Source: Duganella sp. CF517
GTDB lineage: Bacteria; Pseudomonadota; Gammaproteobacteria; Burkholderiales; Burkholderiaceae_D
DNA: 64,000 nucleotides
Assembly: GCF_900110275.1 (NCBI RefSeq)
Contig: NZ_FODC01000010.1
Location: 62,001-126,000 of the forward strand
Direction of reading: 5' to 3'
Below, in pieces: positions 17,169-25,651 of the stretch. Both the position numbers and the translations under genes were made by a program. Below the pieces are notes generated by a model. The model made no database searches and had not been told where the DNA came from. It saw nothing but the letters and a program-made list of their open reading frames with translations. Position 1 is the stretch's first letter. Each line of letters opens with the position of its first letter.

Positions 17169-17177
17169 AACGTTCAA
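17055..17177. repeat. 62-bp tandem duplication inside the repeat cluster
   Basis: Units 17055-17116 and 17117-17177 are near-identical. Each contains GTCACGCATGTACCTTT, a short spacer, an inverted family A repeat and AACGTTCA. The only difference seen is T/C in the CTTTTGC versus CTTTCGC spacer. Such recent identity suggests duplication by slippage or recombination. Confidence 0.85.
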
Positions 17178-17756
17178 TCGATTCCGCTACGCGAATAGCC
17201 TATTCCAAGGAAATAGAGACGATGTCAAATGCGCTGAGAGACCGAGCGATGTCAGGAAAGATTTCATGGGGTGAGGCAGCGAAGGAAGCTAACGAGACGC
17301 GAACTTGATTCTGGAAGTTTTCAGGTCGAGAAGCACTGCGGTCGGTCGGGCAATGGCGCGAAAGCTGAAGATACGGGGCACATCGCTGAATCATTTGGTC
17401 GCTGGCCACACCGCACTGGTACATGGGCGCAAGTCGACGCAGTCTATGCGTCTATCGTAGCGTCCGCTGGAAGATCGAATCAAAAGGTAAGTACGGCAAT
17501 CGCACGACTCTCTTTTGCGGGACGCGGGCTGCTCGTCATATCGGTCGGCATCTCCGCTTACAATGTCGCGATGTCAAACAATAAACTTGCCAGCGCCGGC
17601 CAAGAACTCGCGTCCACAGGTGCCAGCATTAGCGGCGGTCTCGCGGGTGGCGCCTTGGCCGGATTGGCCTGCGGCCCCGCCGCGCCAGTTTGCGTAACGA
17701 TCGGCGCGTTTGTCGGTGGCGCAGTAGCGGCCTTCGGCGTGCGACTTTTCTGGTGA
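17174..17756 (+). pseudogene. Decayed glycine-zipper effector gene (module copy 2)
   Basis: From 17174 the sequence reads SIDSATRIAYSKEIETMSNA and SGKISWGEAAKEANETR, matching residues 36-77 of the intact protein at 21700. A missing base near 17302 brings a stop at 17306-17308. The -1 frame resumes with NLILEVFRSRSTAVGRAMA and TSLNHLVAGHT. A second disruption, with loss of about 13 residues, occurs near 17424-17440. The last frame reads VYASIVASAGRSNQKVST and on to AFGVRLFW and TGA. The first 35 codons are absent: homology begins 6 bp after the last repeat unit. The glycine-zipper end remains readable. Confidence 0.85.
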
Positions 17757-17763
17757 TGCCACC

Positions 17764-18233
17764 ATGAAGATATTGCCACCGTCCGAGTTTTCATTGCAAT
17801 GGTTGGCTCTCATCTGAGCGATGAGATGCCAAAGAGCGAAATAGTCCTCGATGGCAGGCCAACCGGCAAAACACTGGATGGTGCGATTCTGGAAGCGGCG
17901 CTGCGCTGGAAAGGGCTGATACTTGTCTTCGTCAGTGACGCCGTTTTGTACGAAGACACCTTACACATCTATCTATTGGATAGGAGCTTGCCGGCGCTAG
18001 ATCAAGCAAGTATGTACGGCCTATACTCGACAGGGACTTTTTCGTTGCTGGATATCGTGCCTCCAGACACCGTTCGATTCGTGTTCTTCGGCGACGTCGT
18101 GTGGGGCTTGAAAATATCTGACCACAAACCGTTAAGGTTTCCCATCATGTCCGATCCGCATGGGGTTCGTCGGCCGTTCAGCTTCCATCGCCAATTCAAA
18201 CTGAACAGTTCCCCGACGATTACCCCGAATTAG
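17764..18233 (+). pseudogene. Small partner (immunity) gene with 5' frameshift (module copy 2)
   Basis: The ancestral ATG at 17764, 7 bp after the effector stop, opens MKILPPSEFSLQWLALI and stops at 17815. A one-base shift restores SDEMPKSEIVLDGRPTGKTL, then AILEAALRWKGLILVFVSD and so on to 18233. This matches the intact partner from about residue 20 to its end (VSDPKGVTRPF versus MSDPHGVRRPF). An ATG at 17799 could still start a 144-residue product lacking the native N-terminus, so some residual function cannot be excluded. I treat it as a pseudogene. Confidence 0.72.
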
Positions 18234-18259
18234 GCGAAGCGAGCCAAATTTGCCAAGCT

Positions 18260-18565
18260 TCACTGGAAGACCGGCCGGAAGAAGCTGCGCTCGTAGCTGA
18301 CGATGCAGCGGGTTTCCTCCGCGTACTTGAAAGCGGCCTGGCACTCGGCGTCATGCTGCGATTTGGCGCGGTACTCTTCATAGGCGGCGAGCGATGGAAA
18401 CGTAAACATCGCCAGCGCGACATTGTTGGTGCCTTCCGACGGCAGAAAATATCCATGATGCCGGCCGCCGAACTTCTCGACCAGCGGTATCCAGATTTTG
18501 CCGTAGTGCTCAAATTCGGCGAGCTTGTAGGGATCGATGATGTAACGCAGATAGCAGGTGACCAT
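18260..18565 (-). CDS. NIPSNAP-family protein
   Basis: The 101-residue protein reads MVTCYLRYIIDPYKLAEFEH, then HHGYFLPSEGTNNVALAMFT and ends SYERSFFRPVFQ. This is the compact ferredoxin-like NIPSNAP domain with the conserved hGYFLPSEG-N motif. The family is of unclear biochemical role; many members are small cytoplasmic dimers. It lies between the decayed module copy 2 and tssG. A 52-bp copy of its 3' end occurs at 16906-16957, evidence that this segment has been duplicated. Confidence 0.85.
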   Translation of the reverse strand: MVTCYLRYIIDPYKLAEFEHYGKIWIPLVEKFGGRHHGYFLPSEGTNNVALAMFTFPSLAAYEEYRAKSQHDAECQAAFKYAEETRCIVSYERSFFRPVFQ

Positions 18566-18663
18566 TGAAGTATGTAAATGAGTATGGATGGCTAACTATA
18601 GTATAGAAAAAGCAGTCGGCAAACTTTTCTATAGGTCGACTCGCACTGGCCCGCAGCGGCCTC

Positions 18664-19641
18664 TCAGGTCCGCAGCAGATACATCAAGTCCTCCCGGTCC
18701 CGTCCGGGAGGCTGGCTGTAGAGGCAGCTATCCACGCCCAGCCGCGCGCCGTTGGCCAGGTCTAGGCTGAAGCCACGCACATCCTGCGCACGCTGGATCA
18801 GATGCACTTCGTAGCACATGTCCACCCCGCAATGCAGCGCCAGCAGCGCCGCCAACCGCAGCGCGCCGCCGTTGCCGGGCAGGAAGCGGTCGTAGCCCTC
18901 GCGATCCAGCGGGCCGATCCGCAACCGCACGCGGGCGTCGCAACGATACAGCCGTTGGCCCAGCAGCACGCCGCCGCCCAGATCGACATTTGCCATGCCC
19001 AACCGTGCCTGGTCGCCGTCCGGCAGGTCTTGCCACTCCCCCACCAGTTGCTCCACCGCGAACGGCACCTCGAAGTATTCCGCGTACACGCCGGCCATCA
19101 GCGGGGCGGACACCGCCCGGGCGCGGATCTGCATCGCGTAGGCCGCCAGCGTCTCGCGGTCGATGGCGTCGCCGTCCACTGCCGAAGGCGCGCCCGACAG
19201 CGACGTCAGCATGCGCAGGAACGCGTCGTCGCCGTGCGGCGTGACCATGCACTCCGGCCGGTGCCGGGCCCAGGCCGCGTAAAACATGTCCAGCGCGCGG
19301 TGCGAGAACATGTCGAGAAACGCCCTCGGCCCGCCGTCGCTGTGGCTTTTTTCATGGCGGTTGATGCGCTCCGAATAATGCAGCGGCAGGCTGCCCTGGC
19401 CGCCCAGCAAGCCCATGAACGCGGGCGTGAGGCGGATGCCCTGGGCGTCGCTGCCGACGCTGTCGATCTGGCTGGGCGGAAAACCCAGCGACAAACGGTT
19501 GCGGAAGCGCACGCCGGCGCCGCCCGCTTCCCGCTGCGCGAGCGCGAGCAGCCGCACCGCCTGGAAGAACTCGAAGCGATGGGGTTCGGCCAGCAGTTCG
19601 CCGATCAGGCCAGGCTCAACGTGCCGTTGCGGGGCAGACAT
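18664..19641 (-). CDS. tssG: T6SS baseplate protein TssG
   Basis: The 325-residue product matches TssG (ImpH/VasB): HRFEFFQAVRLLALAQRE near the start, then RFRNRLSLGFPPSQI and TPAFMGLLGGQGSLPLHYSE, all family hallmarks. TssG joins TssF, TssK and TssE in the baseplate wedge around VgrG. An AAGGAG site 8 bp before the ATG at 19641 fixes the start, which lies 36 bp inside the end of tssF. The F-G overlap is normal for T6SS operons, but here no tssB, C, E, H, K, L, M or vgrG is adjacent. The pair is an isolated piece of a T6SS or supplies a system encoded elsewhere. Confidence 0.93.
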   Translation of the reverse strand: MSAPQRHVEPGLIGELLAEPHRFEFFQAVRLLALAQREAGGAGVRFRNRLSLGFPPSQIDSVGSDAQGIRLTPAFMGLLGGQGSLPLHYSERINRHEKSHSDGGPRAFLDMFSHRALDMFYAAWARHRPECMVTPHGDDAFLRMLTSLSGAPSAVDGDAIDRETLAAYAMQIRARAVSAPLMAGVYAEYFEVPFAVEQLVGEWQDLPDGDQARLGMANVDLGGGVLLGQRLYRCDARVRLRIGPLDREGYDRFLPGNGGALRLAALLALHCGVDMCYEVHLIQRAQDVRGFSLDLANGARLGVDSCLYSQPPGRDREDLMYLLRT

Positions 19642-21455
19642 CGCAGCAACTCCTTTCCATTGATGCTGGAGACGACCACCAGCTGGGTGTAGCTGTTCAG
19701 ATGAACGTGCAAACCAAACAGATGGTCGAGCAGTTGCGCGAACAGATGCAACCCGGTGCCCGCGAACGCCTCCTCGTCCAGCGCGACCGTCACCTCGGTG
19801 CCGCGCAAGTAGGCGCTGCCCCGCGCTTGCCGCACCAGCTTGGTCGCGGGCCGGTGCGACAGGCCGCTGACGCCATCGATCTGCCGCTGCGAGACGGCGT
19901 TGTCGCGCCGCGCATACAGCCGCAGCATTGCCGTCAGCGCCGGCAAGCCTTGCCGCGTCAGCGCGCGGTGGTTGAGCGCCAGATGGCTGATCAATCCCCA
20001 CTGGACGTTGCCGTTCGCGCTCAACCGGTACGAGGTGGTCGGCCGGCGCAGCACGCGGATCGGCAGGCCGCCGACGGCCGCCTGCGTGGCCAGGTCGCCC
20101 CGGGGCCGTCCGTATTCCATGTAATGCGGCAAGTCGCGATTGGTGCAGGTCAGGCGCACCGACGCCGTGGCGCGCTCGTTGCGCCACGGCGAAAAGTCGT
20201 GATCGACCAGCGTCAGCGAAACATCATGGCCGGCGCCGGCGGCGGCCAGCGCCTCGTCGCGGCTGGCCAGCCAGTAGCGGCCCTTGCGGCTGGCCGCGCC
20301 GCCGTGGCGCAGCGAGTAGTACGGAAAGAACTCGGTCACATCGTCGCCGTCCGCCGCTGGCCGCACCAGGTGCACCGAGTCGACGCTGTAGATCTCGCTG
20401 CCGCCGCCGGGCAGTTGGTCGGGCATCAGCGGATAGCTACTGCGCGCGTGGGTGATGCGGATCGGCGTCGCCGGCTGCGCGTACAGGTTGACGATGGGGG
20501 TGCAGCCGAGCACCAGATTGTCCGCCACCAGCGCGCGCAGGATGCGGGCGGCGGGCATGTCCGGCCGGCAGCCGGCCAGCGCCAGCCGCAAGGTCAGCCG
20601 CACGCAGCCGGCCGGCACGTCCGCCAGCACGGCGTCCAGGTCGATGTCGAAGAAGTCGAACTTTTCCGCAAAGGCGAAGTACTCGCCAAGCAAGCGGTAG
20701 CCGCCGTGCTCGGACGCGGCCGCCGGCAACAGCGCCTCGCCGTCGCCGAAGCCGACCGGCGCGATGGGCGGCGCGGACAGCACGCGCCATTGGCCGCCCG
20801 CCTCCACGCAGGCGCCGGCCGCGCGCATGAACAAGGTGTCGCGCAGGGCGGCGCGCAGCGACGGTTCGCCGTCGATGAACACCCTCAGCGTCGACAGCCC
20901 GTCCAATGCCGGGCCAAGCGCGCCGTCCAGGCTGTCGAGCGTGATGCAAACCGCCGCGTCGGCCTCGCCGGGCAGGGGCAAGCCCGGCGGCGCCGCGATG
21001 TGCGGCTCGAACCACGCGGCGCTGATCGCCACCGGCGCGACGGCGACGTCGTAGACGGTGCGGAAACGGCAAGCCACCTTCGCCGGTCCGAGCGCCGTCA
21101 TCGCCGTGCCGCGCGGCACCCGGGTCACGCCGCCGCCAGTCCGGCCGCCATGGTCGATGTGTGCGATCGAGCAGGCCGGCACCGGCCGCAAATAGTGCGG
21201 ATACAGCATGCCGAGCAGCGCTTCGGCGAAGCCGGCGTAGCCGTCGTCGAGCAGTTTGCCGACGCGCGCGTTGAGGACGGCCGAACCCTGGATCAACCGC
21301 TCGACATGCGGATCGGCGCCGCCCCCACCGTCCGCAAAGTCCGCAATGTCCGCCTTCAGGCTGCCGGCCAGCTTGGGATAACGCCCGGCAAATTCGGCGC
21401 CGCCCTGCCGCAGCAGGCCCAGTTCGCGTTCGACATACGGCAGCAGTTTATCCAT
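19605..21455 (-). CDS. tssF: T6SS baseplate protein TssF
   Basis: The 616-residue protein begins MDKLLPYVERELGLLRQGGA, the standard TssF (ImpG/VasA) start, and contains HVERLIQGSAVLNARVGKLL, LYPHYLRPVPACSI and a late HLNSYTQLVV typical of the family. It forms the baseplate wedge with TssG and initiates assembly of the contractile tail. The start at 21455 is taken from family length; an ATG at 21569 would add 38 unrelated residues. The gene overlaps tssG by 37 bp. About 245 bp upstream, in the opposite direction, begins the glycine-zipper candidate effector. Confidence 0.93.
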   Translation of the reverse strand: MDKLLPYVERELGLLRQGGAEFAGRYPKLAGSLKADIADFADGGGGADPHVERLIQGSAVLNARVGKLLDDGYAGFAEALLGMLYPHYLRPVPACSIAHIDHGGRTGGGVTRVPRGTAMTALGPAKVACRFRTVYDVAVAPVAISAAWFEPHIAAPPGLPLPGEADAAVCITLDSLDGALGPALDGLSTLRVFIDGEPSLRAALRDTLFMRAAGACVEAGGQWRVLSAPPIAPVGFGDGEALLPAAASEHGGYRLLGEYFAFAEKFDFFDIDLDAVLADVPAGCVRLTLRLALAGCRPDMPAARILRALVADNLVLGCTPIVNLYAQPATPIRITHARSSYPLMPDQLPGGGSEIYSVDSVHLVRPAADGDDVTEFFPYYSLRHGGAASRKGRYWLASRDEALAAAGAGHDVSLTLVDHDFSPWRNERATASVRLTCTNRDLPHYMEYGRPRGDLATQAAVGGLPIRVLRRPTTSYRLSANGNVQWGLISHLALNHRALTRQGLPALTAMLRLYARRDNAVSQRQIDGVSGLSHRPATKLVRQARGSAYLRGTEVTVALDEEAFAGTGLHLFAQLLDHLFGLHVHLNSYTQLVVVSSINGKELLRCLPRNGTLSLA

Positions 21456-21699
21456 CGTGGCATCCGTGACAAGCCGTGCGGCGCCAGCCGTGATGGCGAT
21501 GGTCGAACCGCACAGGCTGTCGATAGTCGCATTGCTGCGGATAAGCTTATTGACATGCAGCAATAACAAAGCGCCATGTCGCTAGTCGCGCAACACTTAA
21601 CGCAGTCGCTTGCGCAGCCACAATCCGTCCGCCCCGGATAGCTCTAACCTGTGAATTCCTCTTTACTTTTCACCGTTTTTTTCACATAACTAGACAGGG
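21456..21699. promoter_or_regulatory. Divergent region between tssF and candidate effector
   Basis: This 244-bp region separates tssF (leftward) from the module at 21700 (rightward). The AT-rich part contains TTTACT (21662-21667) and CATAAC (21685-21690) spaced by 17 bp, a plausible sigma-70 promoter for the module, although it would leave a very short leader. No clear dyad is seen. Confidence 0.35.
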
Positions 21700-22416
21700 A
21701 TGAGCGACATGGCGACAGCGACAAAAGATGAGAACCAGGAACTCTTTGAGCAAACGATCCGGTCGCTCGAAGCGCAGCTTGCCAACGCCGGCGCCCATTT
21801 GACCATCGACGCCTCCGCCCGCCTCGCCTACGCGCGCGAAATCAAGCTCATGGCGGACCGGCTGCGCCACGATGCGTTCACCGGCAAGATCACCTGGGGC
21901 CAGGCGGCCGCGCAAGCCCAGGAAACCCGCAACACCGTGATGGCCATCATCCGCTCGCGCAGCACGTCGGTCGGCCGCGCCGTGGCGCAGCGCATCAAGG
22001 CGCAAGGCTATACGCTCAACGAACTGGTCGCGCGCCAGACCACCCGCATGTACGGCCCCGGCGCGACCTTCTCCCGGCTGACCGCGTCGCAGCGCAACAT
22101 CGTCTACGCGTCCATCGTCAGCTCGGCCGGCAAGTCCAATCCGGCGGTCACGCAAACGATGTCACGCCTGTCGTACGTGGGGCGCGGCGTGATTTTCGTT
22201 TCACTGGGATTGTCGATCTATAACGTAACGACCTCGACCAACAAGGTGGCGGCGGCCGGCAAGGAAATCGCCGTCAACGGCGCCGGCGTCGCCGGCGGCA
22301 TGGCCGGCGGCGCGCTGGCCGGCCTGGCCTGCGGGCCGGGCGCGCCGGTGTGCGTTACAGTGGGCGCTTTCGTCGGCGGCGCGCTGGCGGCCTTCGGCGT
22401 CAGCTCGATCTGGTAG
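21700..22416 (+). CDS. Glycine-zipper protein, candidate T6SS membrane effector (module copy 3, intact)
   Basis: The 238-residue protein has a charged, helical N-terminal two thirds (residues 1-155) without a signal peptide. A hydrophobic helix follows (about 160-176, VGRGVIFVSLGLSIYNV), then a Gly/Ala-rich tail (194-234) with repeated GxxxG spacing (GAGVAGGMAGGALAGLACG, then GAFVGGALAAFG), and the chain ends SSIW. Glycine zippers of this type insert in membranes and are found in pore-forming toxins, including some T6SS effectors. The gene is divergent from tssF and is followed after 6 bp by a small partner gene. Two decayed copies of the same pair occur in this window. I do not recognise a named family; the effector role is inferred from context and architecture. 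A second ATG at 21709 is also possible. Confidence 0.6.
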   Translation: MSDMATATKDENQELFEQTIRSLEAQLANAGAHLTIDASARLAYAREIKLMADRLRHDAFTGKITWGQAAAQAQETRNTVMAIIRSRSTSVGRAVAQRIKAQGYTLNELVARQTTRMYGPGATFSRLTASQRNIVYASIVSSAGKSNPAVTQTMSRLSYVGRGVIFVSLGLSIYNVTTSTNKVAAAGKEIAVNGAGVAGGMAGGALAGLACGPGAPVCVTVGAFVGGALAAFGVSSIW

Positions 22417-22422
22417 GGCACC

Positions 22423-22884
22423 ATGAAACTGTTCTCGACCGACGACCTCTCGCTCCGCCCGCGCCAGGCCACCGACGGCCTGCCGCGCAGCGAACTGATA
22501 CTCTTCGGCGAAACCACGGACAAGGTCGTCGACGGCGCGGTGCTCGAAGCGGCCGTGTGCTGGAAGGGCCACTTCCTGATCTTCCTGACCGACGACATCA
22601 TCCACGAAGACACGTTGCGCATCTACCTGCTCGATCCCAAGCTCGACATCGTCGACGCCGCCCGCCTCGGGGCGATGTACTCGACCGGCGCCTTCACCGG
22701 CCTGGAACTGGTCGAACCGAACCTCATCCACTTCGATTTTTTCGGCGCCACCACCTGGACCCTGGAACTGCTCGACGAACAAGCGTTTGCCGTGCCGATG
22801 GTGTCCGACCCCAAGGGCGTGACCCGGCCGTTTAAACTGTCGTGCCGCTTCAGGTTGCACGCCGCCCCGCAGCCGGACGCTTGA
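22423..22884 (+). CDS. Small acidic partner protein, candidate immunity protein (intact)
   Basis: The 153-residue product reads MKLFSTDDLSLRPRQATDGL, then KVVDGAVLEAAVCWKGHFLI, DDIIHEDTLRIYLLDPKLDI and MVSDPKGVTRPFKLS. No signal peptide or membrane segment is evident and it looks like a mixed alpha/beta soluble domain. It starts 6 bp after the stop of the glycine-zipper gene. The partner relation is preserved in the two decayed copies at 3.8 and 17.8 kb, which argues that the genes function as a pair. Immunity is the natural reading, but a chaperone or adaptor that loads the upstream protein is equally possible. A cytosolic immunity protein would be unusual for a pore-former acting from the periplasmic side. 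Confidence 0.6.
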   Translation: MKLFSTDDLSLRPRQATDGLPRSELILFGETTDKVVDGAVLEAAVCWKGHFLIFLTDDIIHEDTLRIYLLDPKLDIVDAARLGAMYSTGAFTGLELVEPNLIHFDFFGATTWTLELLDEQAFAVPMVSDPKGVTRPFKLSCRFRLHAAPQPDA

Positions 22885-24837
22885 TCAGCGCCGGAATTTC
22901 TTCGGCTGGCGCTTGCGGGCGGCCGAGTTCTGGTCCTGCAAAATCGAATCGACGCGCTCCGACGCTTCGCGCGACAGCTTTTGCGCCAGCTCCGTGTCGG
23001 GGAAGTACTCCGGCTGGCGGTAGGCCAGCCAGGCGTAGGCCGAATACAAGCGGCAAGCGTCCTCCACCTCCTGCAAGTTCATGAAATGCAGCGGATTCTG
23101 CTCCGGCTTGAGGCGCGTGATCTTCTTGTGCGCCAGCGCGCTGGCCCAGCCTTCCCACGCGTGCTGCAAGCTATGCACCTTGGACGAGATCGGCACCAGC
23201 GACAGCGCGAACTTCTCGGCCACCGTCAACTGCAAGGTATCGAGCCAGGCGGCCCGCTCGAACTGGTCCTCGGTGATGCGCGGATAGAAAAAGCCGTCCG
23301 GCACGTCGATGTTGTGCACGAAGCGCTTGAGCAGCTTGGCCAGCCCGTGCTCGTTGGTCACCGATGAAATCCGGTGCAAATGTTCCAACGTTGGCGCCAC
23401 GGCAAAGCCGGTGGTTTTCAGCGGCACCGGCTTTTCGTGCAACAGCGAGCGCATCACGTTATGCGTCTCGTTGTCGTAGCCGGCCACCAGGCCCTCCTCG
23501 TGCACGCCGAAGCGGCCGGCCCGGCCGGCGATCTGCCGCGCCAGCGCGGCGGGTATCTCTTCCTCTTCATAGCCATTGTATTTGACGGACGTTGTCATCA
23601 CGATGCGCGCAATTGGCATGTTCAAGCCCATGGCGATGGCGTCGGTGCCGACCACCACGTCGGCCGCGCCCTCGCGGAAGCGCTGGGCCTGCGCGCGCCG
23701 CACTTCCGGCGACAAGTTGCCGTAGACGGTGGCCACCGACAGGCCGACCTCGGTCACCATGTCGCGCCACATCAGCACTTCGCGGCGCGAAAAGCAGATG
23801 ACGGCGTCGCCGCGCCGCAGATTGGTCAGCTTGCGCACCGCCGACGGCTCCATCGACAGCGGCCCCTTGCGCTTCAACACATGCACTTCCAGCTCGCATT
23901 CCAGTCTGGCGGCCAGCACTTCGATCGCGCGCCTTGCCTCCGGCGCCCCGACCAGGTAGACGGTGTGGGCCGGCGCGCCGCAGACGGCGGCGGTCCAGGC
24001 CGAACCACGGTCGCGGTCGGCCAGCATCTGGATCTCGTCGATCACGGCCACGTCGACCGGCGTGCGGGTGTCGAGCATCTCGACCGTGCTGGCGACGTGG
24101 GTGGCGCCGGCTACCAGGCGCCGCTCCTCGCCGGTGACCAGGCTGACGGCCAACGGCTTGCCGTTGCGCTCCATGCCCTGCAGGCGCTCATAGTTTTCCA
24201 GCGCCAGCAGCCGCAACGGCGCCAGGTACACGCCGCTTGGCGCCTTGGCCAGCGCCTCGATGGCCTGGTGGGTCTTGCCGGAGTTGGTCGGCCCCAGCAG
24301 CGCGATGAACTTGCGCTTGATGCGGCGGGCGACGTCGAACGACGCCGGATACTCGGCCAGGTTGATGCTTTGCCGGGTGCGCTCGGCGTGCTGCTCCTCC
24401 ATCTCGCGCTCGACGGCATGCTCCAGCCGCTGGCGGATGCGGTCGAACACGGTGCCGGCCGGCTCCGAGATCTGCATGTCGGCCAGCGCTTGCAGGAAAG
24501 GCTGCGGGTCCAGGTCGCAATCGTCGCAGGCATCGGCCATTTCGCGGACGAAGTCGCCGACATAGCCATGCAGCTCGGCGACGACGGCGTCGCTGGCGCG
24601 CTCGCGCAGCAACGCCGACCTGGCGTCGCCATCCATCTTGCGCCACTTCGACGGCTTGGCCAGCACGCCTTGGGCGGGCACCAGGTCGTAGGGATAATGC
24701 GTGCCGTTATACTCGACAATGCCGGTCAGGCGCAGAAACACCCGCCCTTCCATCCTGGACAACAAAAACCCCTTGGCCGTCAGGCCGAGCTGGCGCATCA
24801 GTTCGTCGTCGTTTTCTTGATCTGCAATGTCTGTCAT
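22885..24837 (-). CDS. SUV3-like DEAD/DEAH-box RNA/DNA helicase
   Basis: The 650-residue protein has a superfamily 2 helicase core with motif I GPTNSGKT, motif II DEIQ (in place of DEAD), a motif VI QIAGRAGRFG and the conserved VVGTDAIAMGLNMPIARIV. These match the SUV3/Ski2-like family known from mitochondrial RNA degradation, which also occurs in many betaproteobacteria. The C-terminus is basic (ARKRQPKKFRR), suiting nucleic-acid binding. The start at 24837 begins MTDIADQENDDELMRQLG; longer alternatives run through an unlikely Arg-rich leader. It converges with the partner gene (the two stops abut at 22884/22885) and is divergent from yigZ. Confidence 0.88.
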   Translation of the reverse strand: MTDIADQENDDELMRQLGLTAKGFLLSRMEGRVFLRLTGIVEYNGTHYPYDLVPAQGVLAKPSKWRKMDGDARSALLRERASDAVVAELHGYVGDFVREMADACDDCDLDPQPFLQALADMQISEPAGTVFDRIRQRLEHAVEREMEEQHAERTRQSINLAEYPASFDVARRIKRKFIALLGPTNSGKTHQAIEALAKAPSGVYLAPLRLLALENYERLQGMERNGKPLAVSLVTGEERRLVAGATHVASTVEMLDTRTPVDVAVIDEIQMLADRDRGSAWTAAVCGAPAHTVYLVGAPEARRAIEVLAARLECELEVHVLKRKGPLSMEPSAVRKLTNLRRGDAVICFSRREVLMWRDMVTEVGLSVATVYGNLSPEVRRAQAQRFREGAADVVVGTDAIAMGLNMPIARIVMTTSVKYNGYEEEEIPAALARQIAGRAGRFGVHEEGLVAGYDNETHNVMRSLLHEKPVPLKTTGFAVAPTLEHLHRISSVTNEHGLAKLLKRFVHNIDVPDGFFYPRITEDQFERAAWLDTLQLTVAEKFALSLVPISSKVHSLQHAWEGWASALAHKKITRLKPEQNPLHFMNLQEVEDACRLYSAYAWLAYRQPEYFPDTELAQKLSREASERVDSILQDQNSAARKRQPKKFRR

Positions 24838-24978
24838 GCTGCTGCCTTGGCGAGTGCGTCTGTGTTTGATCGATACCGCCGGATTATATCGCGCCCCTCC
24901 CGCGCCCGTTTTTTGTCTTTCCCAACGATATCTGGCACCATACGCGGCTCCGACCGCGCCAGCTCCGAACACACCGCA

Positions 24979-25587
24979 ATGCCTCAAACTATTATCGCCC
25001 CCGTCCAGCATGAATTGCTGATTAAAAAAAGCCGCTTTATCGCCTGCGTGCAGCCGATGACGGACCGGGCGGCCGCGCAAAAAGTGGTGGCGGAATTATG
25101 GTCGCAACATCCACAGGCCGCGCACGTTTGCTGGGCATTATTGGCGGGTGGTCAATCGGCCGCCGTCGATGACGGAGAACCCAGCGGAACCGCGGGACGG
25201 CCTATGCTGGATGTTTTAAGGCATCAGGATCTGGAGGGGGTATTGGCCACCGTCGTACGTTATTTCGGCGGCGTGAAACTGGGCGCCGGCGGATTGGTGC
25301 GCGCTTATACCGACAGCGTGGCGCAAGCATTATTAGGCGCCGAAAAAATCGCCATTATCAAGCTGCGCCACTTGATATGCACCGTACCGTACGCGATGGA
25401 AGGAATGGTACGGCGCGAAATTGAAACGGCGGGCGCCAGCCTGGATAATGTCTCGCACGCCGATGACGTCCGGTTCGAATTCAGCCTGGCGGACAATGCC
25501 GCCGCTCCGTTTATCGCGCGCCTGAACGAAGCCGGCCACGGCCGCATCCAGTGGATCGATCCGGACGACCAGGCGGCAAGCGGATGA
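24979..25587 (+). CDS. yigZ: YigZ/IMPACT-family protein
   Basis: The 202-residue protein starts ELLIKKSRFIACVQPM and has AVDDGEPSGTAGRPMLDVLR and VVRYFGGVKLGAGGLVRAY, the diagnostic motifs of UPF0029/IMPACT. The C-terminal domain has the ferredoxin-like EF-G domain IV-like fold. The cellular role is not firmly known; links to translation control come from the eukaryotic IMPACT protein. The gene is divergent from the SUV3-like helicase, with 141 bp between the starts. Confidence 0.92.
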   Translation: MPQTIIAPVQHELLIKKSRFIACVQPMTDRAAAQKVVAELWSQHPQAAHVCWALLAGGQSAAVDDGEPSGTAGRPMLDVLRHQDLEGVLATVVRYFGGVKLGAGGLVRAYTDSVAQALLGAEKIAIIKLRHLICTVPYAMEGMVRREIETAGASLDNVSHADDVRFEFSLADNAAAPFIARLNEAGHGRIQWIDPDDQAASG

Positions 25588-25651
25588 GGCATCCGCCTCG
25601 CACCGCTCACAAGCTCGATTTTGGTATATTCGCGCCAATAGCTGGCATGTG

